A DNA stretch of 11,833 nucleotides from Candidatus Bathyarchaeota archaeon (GTDB lineage Archaea > Thermoproteota > Bathyarchaeia > TCS64), in NCBI GenBank assembly GCA_937877765.1, contig CALGBN010000343.1:1-11833 (forward strand). The letters are read 5' to 3'. The notes under the pieces were generated by a model. The model saw only the letters and a list, made by a program, of their open reading frames with translations, ran no database searches and was not told the origin of the DNA. A program made the translations under genes and the position numbers. Positions 5,858 through 11,833 of the stretch are shown here, in pieces. Position 1 is the first letter of the stretch. Each line of letters opens with the position of its first letter.

Positions 5858-6408
5858 TAATCGGAATAATCTTAGCGTCCCTACTGGGACTCGGTGGACT
5901 CTACTACCTGATACAGCTCAGCGGAGCCACCCCGGGGATAGTAGAAACACTCATCGCGCCATTCACCTTAGCCGTGACAAGGCTATTTCAGATAATAGGA
6001 GCCCTAGCCCCATTACTCGTAGCGATAGTACCCCTATACCTGGTTCTGAACAGCAAGACAGCCAGTAAAGACCGGGGTAAACTCGTCACATTCTCAGCCT
6101 TATACGGGTTAGCCCTCTACGGGTTAGCCATATTCACCGGCTTAGATACGCAGCTACTGCAGGCTATGCGGGGCAGCTGGTTCGTGGGAAGCACCCTAGG
6201 CTTAGCGGTGTCAACCCTAGGCGGGTTAGCGGGGTGGGTATCCGGCGTATTCACGGGGCTGCTGCTTTGGGGAGCCGGATTAGTCCTTGTGCTGGTTGAG
6301 GGAGCCCTTGACATAGTCGCGGGTATCGGGGACGCAGCCAGACACGGTAAACATGGTGTACGGGGTGCTCAACGTAGTATCCTGGATCGAATCGGAGGTA
6401 AACAGTAA
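5854..6408 (+). CDS. Multi-pass membrane protein
   Basis: A 184-aa protein starting at ATG 5854 in an ATGA overlap, with AGGAGGA (5839-5845) as ribosome site. Four or five membrane helices are visible at about 2-22, 36-66 (long, perhaps two), 78-97, 112-130 and 132-155, the later ones rich in Gly, Leu and Val. A basic, amphipathic cytoplasmic tail follows (AARHGKHGVRGAQRSILDRI). I recognise no family or catalytic motif. Its position between the small coat-like membrane protein and the basic protein suggests that the three act together, possibly in the membrane of a particle or in a membrane pore. Confidence 0.75.
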   Translation: MIIGIILASLLGLGGLYYLIQLSGATPGIVETLIAPFTLAVTRLFQIIGALAPLLVAIVPLYLVLNSKTASKDRGKLVTFSALYGLALYGLAIFTGLDTQLLQAMRGSWFVGSTLGLAVSTLGGLAGWVSGVFTGLLLWGAGLVLVLVEGALDIVAGIGDAARHGKHGVRGAQRSILDRIGGKQ

Positions 6409-7244
6409 TGGTGCGTAGAACAAGAAGCAGAAGACCCCGCGAGAGGCGGGACAAGGGAGTCGGCGGCATCAGTGCGCCGAGTAGAAGCCGGAGACAAAGC
6501 AACCCATGGGAGGGCGTCGGGAACCGGGTGAGAACCAGTTACGAGGTTCTAGGGCATCCACAGTCAACCATTAAGCCAGCGAGGGAGGGCGTACACTACA
6601 AGGTACTAGCCTACACTGATTGGGGAGACCAATTCATACCCACAGTCATACAGTGGAACCATGGAGAGGTAGACGACCTCACAGACCTAGGTAAGAGCCG
6701 GAAGAACCTAGAAAAAGCCCGTAAACATCTAGGCGGTTTAGCGGATGATGTTGTAAAACAACGCGAGAAACAAGGGCTAAACCAGAGCATCAAAATCAAG
6801 CCAAGTGAGAACCTAAGCGATAACGAGTTAAAAACCCGGATACTGTTCTACCACAGGTTCGGTAATCAATTCGACTACCGGTTAGAGACGGATTCATGGG
6901 GCGGCTACGCAGCGGAGTGGGAAAACCGCTTCAGATCTAATCGGCTCTACAAAGCGGACAATGAAACTAAACGGGTTATAGACAAATATATCGAGGGTAA
7001 GAGCCGCGAGGAACTAGAGAAAACCTACGATCAGATAATGAAAAAACATCAAAGCGGCAAAACCAAGAAACCCGCTAAGGCTCAGATCAGGATAGATGGC
7101 AGAACCTACCTTGAACACACGGGAGCCTACAATAAGGCTGAGGCGAAACGCAAAGCAGCGGAGATAAGAAGCCGCGGCTACTACGCCAGAGTAGTCAAGA
7201 CAGGCTCAGGGTACACGGTATACGCAGCCAAAAAGGAGGCTTAG
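6408..7244 (+). CDS. Basic protein with SPOR-like C-terminal module
   Basis: A 278-aa soluble protein whose ATG shares the last base of the preceding TAA; GGAGGT (6394-6399) is the ribosome site. The first 30 residues are extremely Arg-rich (VRRTRSRRPRERRD), like nucleic-acid-binding tails of virion or chromatin proteins. The middle (40-215) is charged and mixed, with a likely coiled or helical stretch at 94-120 and a helical region at 184-214. The last 50 residues (AYNKAEAKRKAAEIRSRGYY, then ARVVKTGSGYTVYA) have the strand-helix-helix-strand look of a SPOR-like or small RNA/DNA-binding domain. There is no signal peptide or membrane helix. It may bind the genome beneath the membrane proteins, but the function is unknown. 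Confidence 0.75.
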   Translation: MVRRTRSRRPRERRDKGVGGISAPSRSRRQSNPWEGVGNRVRTSYEVLGHPQSTIKPAREGVHYKVLAYTDWGDQFIPTVIQWNHGEVDDLTDLGKSRKNLEKARKHLGGLADDVVKQREKQGLNQSIKIKPSENLSDNELKTRILFYHRFGNQFDYRLETDSWGGYAAEWENRFRSNRLYKADNETKRVIDKYIEGKSREELEKTYDQIMKKHQSGKTKKPAKAQIRIDGRTYLEHTGAYNKAEAKRKAAEIRSRGYYARVVKTGSGYTVYAAKKEA

Positions 7245-7246
7245 CC

Positions 7247-7513
7247 GTGTACCAGCAATTAGACGTATTTTTTGAGCAGCCCATCGGCACAATAGAGGAC
7301 TTAGCAGGTAGAAAAGACCTCAAAAAAGTATCCGGATTCCATGAGATGGACACAATCAAGTGGGGTCCAGAGGAAAAAGCCCGCCCATACAAGGGATTCT
7401 ACATCAAGCGTAACGAGTATGGATCCATTGTTGAGCTCTACGGGTATCATAGCACCGAACCAGGTGCATCAATTTTCGCAGTAGAATCAGAAAGAAGGAG
7501 AACGAGAAGATGA
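7247..7513 (+). CDS. 88-aa hypothetical protein
   Basis: It starts with GTG at 7247, 2 bases after the preceding stop, behind AAGGAGG (7233-7239). It is soluble and mixed in charge. The central part (KWGPEEKARPYKGFYIKRNE, then YGSIVELYGYHS) looks like a small beta sheet, and the end is strongly basic (ESERRRTRR). It resembles no family I know. It is cotranscribed between the basic protein and a surface protein and overlaps the latter by ATGA. Confidence 0.7.
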   Translation: MYQQLDVFFEQPIGTIEDLAGRKDLKKVSGFHEMDTIKWGPEEKARPYKGFYIKRNEYGSIVELYGYHSTEPGASIFAVESERRRTRR

Positions 7514-8355
7514 AGCTAAGTAAAGACGCAAAGACAGCGTTAGCGATAACAGTCATATTCATAGCAGCAATACTGGGATACGGCTACCATTGGGGTAGCA
7601 CCACCGTAATAGCCGACTCAACGCCTCCAAGCATCATCGAGGCGGCTACCACAAGCGGAGACATCGTGTATGGGTCCGGTAAACCCAAGGTTATCCTAGT
7701 GTTCACTGAGAACGTGGGTGTGCAAAGCGCAACGGCGACCCTCTACAATATAGGTTCATTCAACAGACTAGGATCAAAGATAGAGGAACTAGCCCTCACA
7801 GAGACAGCTAAGAACGGAGACCAGTACCAGTATGATGGCAGATTCACCACCGTACTAGAAGCCAACCATGAATACTTCATCGTCTACCGGGTCACCGACA
7901 CAGCGGGACACACAGACACCTACGGTAAAGACACACTAGGCAGAGGCACAGTTAAGATTAAACTCGTACAAGTCGAGGCAACAGTCAGCGTCAACGGAAT
8001 CGAGGTCAAGTCAACCTCAGATAAAATCTACGTAGACACCCTAACCCTATTCATGGAGGCTGAGGTAACCACCGGGGCAACCAACGTACAGTCAATCTAC
8101 GCCACCATTAACGGCGGAACCAGGGTAGACTTCACGCAAAGCGGTACAAAGTGGGTAGCCACCTACACGCTACCCGAAGACGGGTCCTACACCCTCTACG
8201 TGAAAATGACGGACACCAGCGGATCAAGCACCATGCTAGCCAGTTTCAGCATAGAACTAGGCACACAGCAACGTACACCGTTGATACTCGGAACCCTAGG
8301 AGCCCTCCTAGTAGCGATCATCTGGTACAACATGGACCAGAAACATGGAGGTTAA
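7510..8355 (+). CDS. Membrane-anchored protein with two Ig-like domains
   Basis: A 281-aa protein. An N-terminal hydrophobic helix (9-25) acts as signal or anchor. The extracellular part begins with DSTPPSIIEA, typical of bacterial/archaeal Ig-like repeats. Domain 1 (about 37-152) contains VILVFTENVGVQSATATLYN and a VYRVTDTAGHT segment; domain 2 (about 155-250) has the parallel YTLYVKMTDTSGSST. A C-terminal membrane helix (257-274) is followed by a short tail. AAGGAG at 7495-7500 is the ribosome site and the start overlaps the previous stop (ATGA). It is probably exposed on a cell or particle surface as a stalk or adhesion protein. No catalytic residues are evident. Confidence 0.8.
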   Translation: MKLSKDAKTALAITVIFIAAILGYGYHWGSTTVIADSTPPSIIEAATTSGDIVYGSGKPKVILVFTENVGVQSATATLYNIGSFNRLGSKIEELALTETAKNGDQYQYDGRFTTVLEANHEYFIVYRVTDTAGHTDTYGKDTLGRGTVKIKLVQVEATVSVNGIEVKSTSDKIYVDTLTLFMEAEVTTGATNVQSIYATINGGTRVDFTQSGTKWVATYTLPEDGSYTLYVKMTDTSGSSTMLASFSIELGTQQRTPLILGTLGALLVAIIWYNMDQKHGG

Positions 8356-8360
8356 CCGAT

Positions 8361-9014
8361 ATGGGTTTCATGGACAGGGGTAACATAGTCGAGAAAGCCA
8401 GCGACAGAGTGTTCATGATCCTGCTGGTCGTAGCGTTGTTAGCGGGGTTCGGCTTCAGCCTAGGATCGGTGGGCTACCTCTTAGGGTTCAACGCTACAAC
8501 ACTGGTGTTAATCACTATAAGTTTCACCGTGATGAGCGGTAACTACTGGTATAAAGGAGCAAACATTAAGCCAGTGAATACGCAGCTACAGGCTACAAGT
8601 CTAGCGATAATACCCATAGCCCTCCGCTGGGCTTTACAGATGCCCTTCTTCAATGAGGTGGTTGCGAGTACCAGTGATGTTTCAGTGGTTCAGCAGCTTA
8701 GCTACATGGGTCAGGTGTTGGGGCTATGGATACTGGTAGCGGTATCTGAGGAAGCGTTCAGGGCAGCCATGCTTAACGTAGCTAACCTATTCCTCAAATT
8801 CACAAACAAAGAAATTCAGGACCGGTGGAAGATATTATTTGCTAACAGTGTTTGGGTGGGTTACCATTTCCTACAGCGTCCACTAGACCTAGGCATATAC
8901 GGACCCTATATTGTTTGGCTGTTTTGCTCGGGGCTCGTAATGACGTATGTTTTGATGAAGGTGGGGCTCGGCTCAGCCACCTTGATTCACTTGATTATTA
9001 ACTTGACGGCGTGA
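8361..9014 (+). CDS. CPBP (CAAX-type) intramembrane protease
   Basis: A 217-aa multi-pass membrane protein with the conserved motifs of the CPBP family of glutamate intramembrane proteases (Rce1/Abi type): EEAFR at 130-134 (E130, E131, R134), VGYHF with H169, and HLIIN at 210-214 (H210, N214). Helices are visible at about 18-42, 45-60, 78-97, 115-130, 155-170, 180-199 and at the C-terminus. The start is ATG 8361 behind GGAGGT (8347-8352); an upstream extension would lie in another frame of the preceding gene. Known members remove C-terminal peptides from prenylated proteins, process bacteriocin or pheromone precursors, or give immunity. Here the gene stands among exported proteins with C-terminal helices, which are plausible substrates, but that link is inference. 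Confidence 0.9.
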   Translation: MGFMDRGNIVEKASDRVFMILLVVALLAGFGFSLGSVGYLLGFNATTLVLITISFTVMSGNYWYKGANIKPVNTQLQATSLAIIPIALRWALQMPFFNEVVASTSDVSVVQQLSYMGQVLGLWILVAVSEEAFRAAMLNVANLFLKFTNKEIQDRWKILFANSVWVGYHFLQRPLDLGIYGPYIVWLFCSGLVMTYVLMKVGLGSATLIHLIINLTA

Positions 9015-9020
9015 GAAAAG

Positions 9021-10313
9021 ATGAGTAGAAACAAGAAAAACGGTTTAGATAACACGCAGAGGCAGCGGATAAGTGACCGGGTTCTCATACTCACCTTATT
9101 CGTACAGATTCTCATCCTAGTCAACCAATCGGTAGGACTCTACACCGTAGCGGCTCAGAGCATGCAGGCTAGCATAATTGAGCCCACCGGTGAGACCCTA
9201 CAGGTGCATATTCAGACAGATACGGGTAGACTCAACCTTGTAGAGAAACTGATTAAGGGTGTCCGTGACTGGACCAGCAGCTACTTTGTGGGTGGTGTTG
9301 AGAGAACAAACGCGGAGACAGGTATCACTATAAGCGTCACAGGTTCTAATGTTGCCTCAACAGCGTATGTTGACTACTATATCGAGGCGGTGCCGCAGAG
9401 CGGAGGCGCAGCATACAGGTTCCTAGAGGGTAATAACACCGCTATCACAGTAGGCGGTTCTTCTCTTAGCCCAACGAACCAGACCAGTATCGAGAACCAC
9501 CTCACAGCTATGGGGCTCAGCACCACCACGAGCCACACCATAGACTACTATGTCTACGTCAAAGCCGAGGCTACCGGAGCAGTATCAGGGGAGACCCTCA
9601 CAAGTGAGATAACTTACACAAAATTCGACACCGTAAGCTATCAATATGGCACAGAAGTTACAGACACTTACCTAGTGGGCGCAAGCTCAGATGATGGCAC
9701 ATACGCTTCATGGGGCTGGATGGGTAGCGTTACAGCTAACCGATTAGGGCATCAAGGCTACCACTATAACTCTTGTCTAAGGTGGACTAACATTGACCTA
9801 GATAAAGATCAATCCTTATCAAACGCATACCTCAGGCTACGTCAAAGCGGAGACGTCAACGGGGTTGGGGATATAGATTCTTTAATATATGGCTTCGATG
9901 AGGACAACACAGCAACTTTTACAGGCAAACCAACGGGGCGGGCATTAACCACCGCCTACACTGAATGGGATTTCAGTTCAACACGTTACGAGTGGAAGGC
10001 GAGTCCCGACATATCGGGGGTTGTTGAGGAGATAATCAGCCGATCGGGGTGGTCTAATGGTAACGCTTTGGGTGTGCTTTTAGTGGATGATAACTGTGCC
10101 TCTGAGGAGTATTTTGATTTCACCGCTTATGATGAGTCGGGAGGTAATGAACCTGAGTTAGTAATCCAGTATATCAGTTACGAATCTTCATGGTACCCGC
10201 TTCCACCTATGAGCCTAGCGAGTCTACCCATCACCCTTAACATGGTTGCCTTGACGGCTCTAATCACGGCTACCGTTTATGCGTATAAAGTAAACAGGAG
10301 GAAAATAAGATGA
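9021..10313 (+). CDS. Surface protein B: paralogous domain plus CBM96-like beta-sandwich
   Basis: A 430-aa exported protein, the largest in the window. The N-terminus is basic with a membrane helix or signal anchor (21-47). Residues about 110-210 share the domain of protein A at 4749, centred on ATGAVSGETLT (184-194). Residues about 213-384 look like the DNRLRE/CBM96 beta-sandwich: DTYLVG at the start, CLRWTNIDL, then SNAYLRLR, then SPDISGVVEEII followed by RSGWSNGNALGVLL, ending PELVIQY. Such domains are found in archaeal and bacterial surface proteins and bind sugars in some cases. A Pro-rich linker leads to a C-terminal membrane helix (400-422) and the tail KVNRRKIR. Its ribosome site is weak (GTGAG), and it lies 6 bases after the protease gene. 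It may be a receptor-binding or spike protein. Confidence 0.8.
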   Translation: MSRNKKNGLDNTQRQRISDRVLILTLFVQILILVNQSVGLYTVAAQSMQASIIEPTGETLQVHIQTDTGRLNLVEKLIKGVRDWTSSYFVGGVERTNAETGITISVTGSNVASTAYVDYYIEAVPQSGGAAYRFLEGNNTAITVGGSSLSPTNQTSIENHLTAMGLSTTTSHTIDYYVYVKAEATGAVSGETLTSEITYTKFDTVSYQYGTEVTDTYLVGASSDDGTYASWGWMGSVTANRLGHQGYHYNSCLRWTNIDLDKDQSLSNAYLRLRQSGDVNGVGDIDSLIYGFDEDNTATFTGKPTGRALTTAYTEWDFSSTRYEWKASPDISGVVEEIISRSGWSNGNALGVLLVDDNCASEEYFDFTAYDESGGNEPELVIQYISYESSWYPLPPMSLASLPITLNMVALTALITATVYAYKVNRRKIR

Positions 10314-10912
10314 AACAAGCAAACAAGACACAGATATTGGGCTTAGCCATAATCGGGCTGAGCCTATTCACCTACATGGGAGGCATCCAGCTTGTAAGCG
10401 GAGCCTTCAACCTCAGCTTTGTCGGTATGACGCTGAAACTCACGGTCAAGGACAAAGCCACTAATCGCCCTATCAAGGGCGCGGTTGTCACCATCACGGG
10501 TATGGATTGGCAGGATACAGGTGTCTACACACCGTTAGGCGTCACGTTGAAGCCCACGGATAAGGATGGTAAATGCGGAACAAGTATCAACACATGGGGC
10601 GTAGCCTACCTCAGCGTACAGGCTGATGGCTACGAGACAAAGACCGCCTCAGTAAGCGCGGGTAGCGCAGAGACGGTTTCTAAAACCATCAAGCTTACAC
10701 CGACACCGGACCCAGTTGAGGACCCGGTAGAAGATCCAGTTGAGGACCCGGTTGAGGACCCGGTAGAAGATCCAGTAGAGGACCCGGTTGAGGAACCCGT
10801 TGATGTAATGGATTCATTAGCCGAGACCCTTCAAACATACAGCCTCTACACGGGGCTACTAGGAGCCGGCGTATTCACACTAGGCACCGTCAAGGAGGAA
10901 AAGAAACAGTGA
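10310..10912 (+). CDS. Exported protein with CarboxypepD_reg-like domain and PVED stalk
   Basis: A 200-aa protein. The hydrophobic N-terminus (9-32) is a signal peptide or anchor. Residues 39-130 resemble a carboxypeptidase-regulatory/PEGA-type beta sandwich: LKLTVKDKATNRPIKGAVVT, then a TDKDGKC turn, AYLSVQADGYETKT and a terminal strand. Residues 135-165 are an acidic stalk of PVED units (six PVED, then PVEE and PVDV). A weakly hydrophobic segment (178-193) and the tail KEEKKQ end the protein. The start overlaps the previous stop by ATGA behind AGGAGG (10296-10301). The Pro/Glu/Asp stalk should be extended and negatively charged, holding the folded domain away from the membrane. The family is not named. 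Confidence 0.8.
   Translation: MKQANKTQILGLAIIGLSLFTYMGGIQLVSGAFNLSFVGMTLKLTVKDKATNRPIKGAVVTITGMDWQDTGVYTPLGVTLKPTDKDGKCGTSINTWGVAYLSVQADGYETKTASVSAGSAETVSKTIKLTPTPDPVEDPVEDPVEDPVEDPVEDPVEDPVEEPVDVMDSLAETLQTYSLYTGLLGAGVFTLGTVKEEKKQ
10712..10804 (+). repeat. 12-base tandem repeat coding PVED
   Basis: Seven to eight tandem 12-base units encode Pro-Val-Glu-Asp. Units vary only at synonymous positions (GAGGACCCGGTT, GAGGACCCGGTA and GAAGATCCAGTA/T types), and the variants recur in a pattern, which points to duplication of longer blocks. Such arrays easily change length by slippage. Confidence 0.9.
10892..10898 (+). promoter_or_regulatory. Ribosome site for the 10909 gene
   Basis: AAGGAGG lies 10 bases before GTG 10909 and 13 before ATG 10912. 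The shorter spacing and the GTGA overlap seen elsewhere in this operon favour GTG, but the two starts differ by only one residue. Confidence 0.55.
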
Positions 10913-11163
10913 TGCAGCGGCTACGAGACGCCCTATACGGTGTCCGAGAGGATATACGTCGGCTAACCGGCGTAGTGTTCTGGATCACCATAGGCAGCCT
11001 AGGCACAATGTATATGGTAGCACCAGAGGCTCCGCTAACCGCTAAGCTACTACCCCTAGAGGTAGGGCTCCTAGTCGGCATGGGACTCGTCTACGTCAGC
11101 CAAGACATACGCAGAGAACCATATCCACGTATCCTAGGCGTTGACCAGGAGGAATTACTATGA
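10909..11163 (+). CDS. Small two-helix membrane protein
   Basis: An 84-aa protein from GTG 10909 (83 aa from ATG 10912). A basic amphipathic N-terminus (QRLRDALYGVREDIRR) is followed by two membrane helices (about 20-37 and 48-64) joined by a Pro-containing loop, then an acidic cytoplasmic-type tail. I recognise no family. It overlaps the preceding stop codon and the following start (ATGA), so it belongs to the same operon. Size and topology are compatible with a holin, a minor coat protein or a small accessory membrane subunit. Confidence 0.7.
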   Translation: MMQRLRDALYGVREDIRRLTGVVFWITIGSLGTMYMVAPEAPLTAKLLPLEVGLLVGMGLVYVSQDIRREPYPRILGVDQEELL

Positions 11164-11312
11164 TTGATTGTCCCCCCAAGTTTCGGTATGCCTGTATAGA
11201 CCTTGACGGCGAGAAATGTCCCTTTTACCATGACGGTAGATGCGTACAGGTTGAGGTAGAGGCTGAGGCGGCTAGACAGGGAATACAGGTACCCGTGGAG
11301 GCGTTAAAGTGA
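11160..11312 (+). CDS. 50-aa protein with evenly spaced cysteines
   Basis: It starts at ATG 11160 (ATGA overlap) behind AGGAGG (11147-11152). The first half, MIDCPPKFRYACIDLDGEKC then PFYHDGRC, has four Cys at positions 4, 12, 20 and 28, each exactly 8 residues apart. The second half is an acidic, Val/Ala-rich helix. Four Cys in 25 residues suggest a zinc- or metal-binding knuckle, or disulfides; there is no signal peptide, so metal binding in the cytoplasm is more likely. No known family comes to mind. The overlaps and the strong ribosome site make it very probably real despite its length. Confidence 0.7.
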   Translation: MIDCPPKFRYACIDLDGEKCPFYHDGRCVQVEVEAEAARQGIQVPVEALK

Positions 11313-11467
11313 TCAAGCGAATAGACCCCGTGCATGAGGCACGGGTAAGGGAGATATTAGCCCAGTTACCCGACACGGACCCGGATAAACCTTCCCGGGA
11401 CTGTGTTGAGTGTCTTGAAACCATAGAACAGGAATTTGGCGGTAAACCATGGAGGCGTCGTCAGTGA
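11309..11467 (+). CDS. 52-aa hypothetical protein with CVEC motif
   Basis: It begins with GTG 11309, overlapping the preceding TGA (GTGA), with GGAGG at 11297-11301. A charged helical N-terminus (DPVHEARVREILAQLPDTDP) is followed by DCVECLETIEQEF and a basic end (KPWRRRQ). The single CxxC could hold a metal with a partner protein or take part in thiol chemistry. It may work with the Cys-rich protein just upstream. No family recognised. Confidence 0.65.
   Translation: MIKRIDPVHEARVREILAQLPDTDPDKPSRDCVECLETIEQEFGGKPWRRRQ
11451..11455 (+). promoter_or_regulatory. Ribosome site that sets the start at 11464
   Basis: GGAGG lies 8 bases before GTG 11464, which forms a GTGA overlap with the stop at 11465-11467. 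The in-frame ATG at 11449 begins just before this site and has only a weak GGCGGT upstream, so GTG 11464 is the more likely start. Confidence 0.6.
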
Positions 11468-11643
11468 GTTGGACTATTCCACGGTTCTTACCCCTATTTA
11501 CAACGCACCCGGTTCTAATGGGGCTCACAGTCGCCACGATACTAGCTATGCTCTACGCCGTGGATATAGCCGTAGACCTCTACAAGCTACGCAGAGTTGA
11601 ACAGTCAATCAGGCAGACAGAGGAGGACCCAGATGAGGTTTAA
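11464..11643 (+). CDS. 59-aa single-pass membrane protein
   Basis: Starting from GTG 11464 the product is 59 aa: a short N-terminus (SWTIPRFLPLFTTHP), one membrane helix (about 17-38), then a basic-acidic cytoplasmic tail (LYKLRRVEQSIRQTEEDPDE). It is a typical small accessory membrane protein of this operon. No family recognised. The alternative ATG at 11449 would add five residues. The gene overlaps the next one by 11 bases. Confidence 0.65.
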   Translation: MSWTIPRFLPLFTTHPVLMGLTVATILAMLYAVDIAVDLYKLRRVEQSIRQTEEDPDEV

Positions 11644-11833
11644 ACAGCTTGAACAGGTTAGAGTTGATGAACTCTACGCGGTAGCCCGGGTCACGGATAA
11701 TCTGTTATCAGGTAAGGCACTGAAAAAGGACTTTAAACACTATGTTTGGTTCTATGAGCAGGTTACAGACATACTAGCCAGAGCCATGCTTGACGGGGTT
11801 GAACACGATATCAGAGCCCAGTCGACGATACCC
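11633..11833 (+). CDS. Partial gene running off the right end
   Basis: ATG 11633 has AGGAGG (11621-11626) at good spacing, and the frame stays open to the last base (67 codons visible). The visible part is soluble, helical and charged: MRFKQLEQVRVDELYAVARV, a KKDFKHYVWFYEQ segment, then ILARAMLDGVEHDIRAQ. No family can be named from the fragment. It continues the same operon, so the operon extends past the window. Confidence 0.65.
   Translation, partial: MRFKQLEQVRVDELYAVARVTDNLLSGKALKKDFKHYVWFYEQVTDILARAMLDGVEHDIRAQSTIP

Noticed and set aside
8151..8360. Upstream extension of the CPBP protease
   Set aside because: The added 70 residues (His/Arg-rich) are an alternative frame of the 7510 gene. 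GGAGGT precedes ATG 8361.

Overview
The window looks like part of an archaeal contig assembled from Nextera-type Illumina data. Bases 3-68 are an unremoved library adapter (P7 sequence, an 8-base index and the transposase mosaic end), so biological sequence starts at base 69. Three things point to an archaeon: TATA-type promoters placed about 25 bases ahead of genes that lack a Shine-Dalgarno site, a PGF-CTERM-like C-terminus (PGF, membrane helix, Arg cluster) on the first protein, and many Sec-exported, sequon-rich surface proteins with C-terminal anchors. The IPGFP form of that C-terminus reminds me of Bathyarchaeia and related Thermoproteota, but this is a weak guess. No rRNA, tRNA, replication or other taxonomic marker gene is present.

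Layout. (1) 69-2446, mostly minus strand and AT-rich: a PGF-CTERM-type exported protein (279-1310), a 388-base stretch with no recognised gene, then a two-gene toxin-antitoxin-like unit made of a 50-aa helical protein (2244-2396) and an MNT-type nucleotidyltransferase (1699-2247), joined by a GTGA overlap. (2) 2507-3824: two diverged direct copies of a roughly 78-base element with a conserved hairpin lie on either side of a Fic-family AMP-transferase gene (2624-3550, minus). Five perfect CGATAT/ATATCG half-sites lie in the AT-rich promoter region of that gene, so autoregulation through its C-terminal HTH-like domain is plausible. (3) 3852-11833, all plus strand: at least 15 tightly packed genes running off the right end. 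Most have GGAGG-type ribosome sites and many have ATGA or GTGA stop/start overlaps.

The right-hand operon is the most interesting part. It encodes five exported beta-rich surface proteins, two small multi-helix membrane proteins, a basic protein with a SPOR-like C-terminal module, a CPBP intramembrane protease, an exported protein with an acidic PVED repeat stalk, and a string of 50-85 aa proteins. Two of the surface proteins (4749-5558 and 9021-10313) share a paralogous domain. This looks like the structural or envelope module of an archaeal virus or other membrane-associated mobile element. No capsid, terminase, packaging ATPase, polymerase or integrase can be recognised, so that reading is inference. 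The mixture of toxin-antitoxin-like genes, the Fic cassette, repeats and this operon is typical of accessory DNA.
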